Source of the DNA: Oscillospiraceae bacterium
Lineage (GTDB): Bacteria; Bacillota; Clostridia; Oscillospirales; Ruminococcaceae
DNA length: 7,343 nt
Direction of reading: 5' to 3'
NCBI GenBank assembly: GCA_029240015.1
Contig: JARBTU010000077.1
Location: forward strand, 1-7,343
Shown here: positions 6,241 to 7,343 of the stretch, one piece after another
Layout: each line of letters begins with the position of its first letter
Position numbering within the stretch: the stretch's first letter is position 1
Notes under the pieces: generated by a model
The model's database searches: none
Seen by the model: the letters and a program-made list of their open reading frames with translations, nothing else
Told to the model about the DNA's origin: nothing
Position numbers and translations under genes: made by a program

Positions 6241-7130
6241 ATTTTCACTTCACATTCAAGCGAATACCCTGTTTTTTCATACACAATCTGCTTAATCTTT
6301 GCAATCAATGTAAGCACTTCTTCGCAACTTGCATTCCCTGTATTTACAACGAAACCACAGTGCTTATCACTTACCATAGCATCCCCCACACGGAACCCTC
6401 TTAACCCGCATTGGTCAATTAACGCCGAAGCATAACTCCCGTTAGGGCGTTTAAAAGTGCTTCCCGCACTTGGCATTTCCATTGGCTGCTTGGTTTTTCT
6501 TCGGTGCATCAGGTCGTCCATTTTTGAGCGTATATGACATATATCGCCCTTTTGTAAAGAAATCTTAACTTTTGTGATACAAAAGTTTTTAAAACTATAT
6601 ACACTGTGCCTATATCCAAAGTCCAGTTCTTCTTTAGAATAAGTACCATAATCGCCATTCTCGTCGATATGGTCACAACTTACGATTATATTTTTGATCT
6701 CACCGTCATAGGCACCTGCATTCATATAAGCCGCACCCCCGACTGTTCCGGGTATTCCCCACGCAAATTCCATTCCTGTCAGTCCGTTTTGATAAGCAAA
6801 ATAACAAACTTTTGCCAAAGGAGCACCCGCATCACAAACAATCGTCGTCTCATCAATTAGCTCAACACTTGAAAAAAGACTTCCTAAATGGATAACAACA
6901 CCATCAATACCACCATCATTTACTAAAAGGTTTGAACCCTTCCCCAAAATATAAAAAGAAATATTCGTTTCTTTGCATTTTTTTATAATCAAAGAAATCT
7001 GCTCTTCGTTGTTCGGAGAAGCCAATATTTTGCATCTTCCTCCAATTTTAAAAGTCGTGTGCAAAGCCATTGGTTCATTTATTTTATAGCAACAATCAAT
7101 TTCTTCTAAAAACTTTGAGAAATTCTTCAT
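6234..7130 (-). CDS. murB: UDP-N-acetylenolpyruvoylglucosamine reductase (MurB)
   Basis: MurB is a cytoplasmic FAD enzyme that uses NADPH to reduce UDP-GlcNAc-enolpyruvate to UDP-MurNAc, the second committed step of peptidoglycan precursor synthesis. The N-terminal FAD-binding domain shows HTTFKIGG (24-31), ILGKGSNLLV (61-70) and GIPGTVGGAAYMNAGAY (125-141). The substrate domain has GYRHSVY with Arg174, AGSTFKRP (222-229) with the probable proton donor Ser224, VSDKHCGFVVN, and the C-terminal LECEV with the probable catalytic Glu294. At 298 aa, near the Bacillus enzyme and shorter than E. coli MurB, it fits the type II form. The ATG at 7130 has GGGGGA upstream with a 9-nt spacer, an acceptable but not ideal ribosome site. 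It is the first gene of the murB-rapZ-whiA unit, behind an extended -10 promoter. Confidence 0.97.
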   Translation of the reverse strand: MKNFSKFLEEIDCCYKINEPMALHTTFKIGGRCKILASPNNEEQISLIIKKCKETNISFYILGKGSNLLVNDGGIDGVVIHLGSLFSSVELIDETTIVCDAGAPLAKVCYFAYQNGLTGMEFAWGIPGTVGGAAYMNAGAYDGEIKNIIVSCDHIDENGDYGTYSKEELDFGYRHSVYSFKNFCITKVKISLQKGDICHIRSKMDDLMHRRKTKQPMEMPSAGSTFKRPNGSYASALIDQCGLRGFRVGDAMVSDKHCGFVVNTGNASCEEVLTLIAKIKQIVYEKTGYSLECEVKMI

Positions 7131-7168
7131 TTTTGTGTATCCCCCACATTTTGTTCGAATCAGTAAGT

Positions 7169-7177
7169 ATTATATCA
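7169..7177 (-). promoter_or_regulatory. Extended -10 promoter for the murB-rapZ-whiA unit
   Basis: The minus strand reads TGATATAAT (7177-7169): a perfect TATAAT preceded by the TGn extension that can replace a good -35 box. No TTGACA-like hexamer lies 16-18 bp upstream, where the sequence overlaps the end of the preceding gene. The predicted start near 7162 gives a leader of about 30 nt before the murB ATG. The site begins only 10 bp after the upstream stop codon, and no terminator separates the two genes, so read-through from upstream is also likely. Confidence 0.5.
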
Positions 7178-7186
7178 ACTATCTTA

Positions 7187-7343
7187 TTATTTTATATCTA
7201 TAAAATCTATGTTTCTTTTTTGTTTTATATAACCAAAAAACCTGTCTTTATCCGCGTTTAAAATAAGTTCCTGCGGGAATTCTATAGACTCCAGCATTTC
7301 GGTTGTTTTTGGAAAATGCCCGATATATGCTGCAAAATGAGAG
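7187..7343 (-). CDS. Probable PHP-domain metal-dependent hydrolase, C-terminal 51 codons (5' end outside window)
   Basis: An open frame enters from the window edge and ends at TAA (7189-7187). Its visible part begins SHFAAYIGHF and continues with EMLESIEFPQELILNAD and a lysine/arginine-rich tail. This resembles the end of YcdX-like or histidinol-phosphatase-like PHP proteins, where an SDAHF-type segment supplies metal ligands and is followed by a glycine, a helix and a PEELI(I/L)N strand. The histidine at visible residue 2 would then be the last metal ligand. PHP-family genes are often found next to murB in Clostridia, which supports the call. The substrate cannot be told: such proteins may act on histidinol phosphate, other phosphoesters or nucleic acids. 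The frame is intact but the fragment is short, so family assignment is moderate. Confidence 0.6.
   Translation of the reverse strand, partial: SHFAAYIGHFPKTTEMLESIEFPQELILNADKDRFFGYIKQKRNIDFIDIK

Noticed and set aside
1..7343. Defence, mobile or other novel accessory system
   Set aside because: All six genes belong to core families in a familiar clostridial order. No transposase, integrase, repeat array or unexplained gap over 300 bp was seen; the longest non-coding stretch is 118 bp.

Overview
The window looks like a piece of chromosomal core from a low-GC Firmicute, most likely a Clostridia member. A Lachnospiraceae-like or related gut or soil anaerobe is possible, but that is a weak guess from gene order and AT-rich codon use. 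Every gene I can support lies on the minus strand, so transcription runs from high to low coordinates. I see no mobile element, tRNA or rRNA gene, CRISPR array or sign of horizontal transfer.

In transcription order the window holds: the last 51 codons of a probable PHP-domain hydrolase (7343-7187); an AT-rich 56-bp gap with an extended -10 promoter; murB, for peptidoglycan precursor synthesis (7130-6234); rapZ, a nucleotide-binding RNA-decay adapter (6209-5349); whiA, a DNA-binding regulator linked to division and growth (5326-4385); a perfect 16-bp inverted repeat spanning the whiA stop codon; dnaE, DNA polymerase III alpha (4330-848, with a TTG start chosen because of its Shine-Dalgarno site); a near-consensus sigma-A promoter; and the first 243 codons of pfkA, ATP-dependent phosphofructokinase (729-1, running off the window).

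murB-rapZ-whiA reads as one tight operon with gaps of 24 and 22 bp. The second gap can be read as a seven-codon minicistron joined to both neighbours by TAATG overlaps. The hairpin after whiA probably reduces read-through into dnaE, for which I find no convincing promoter. pfkA has its own promoter. Together the genes cover cell-wall precursor synthesis, its proposed metabolic and division regulators, DNA replication and the committed step of glycolysis, a neighbourhood common in Clostridia. The yvcK gene that sits between rapZ and whiA in Bacillus is absent here.

I do not see an undescribed biological system. The findings worth a second look are local: the whiA/dnaE hairpin, the TAATG minicistron, the dnaE start, an apparently intact metal site in the DnaE PHP domain, and a Cys/His cluster in WhiA.
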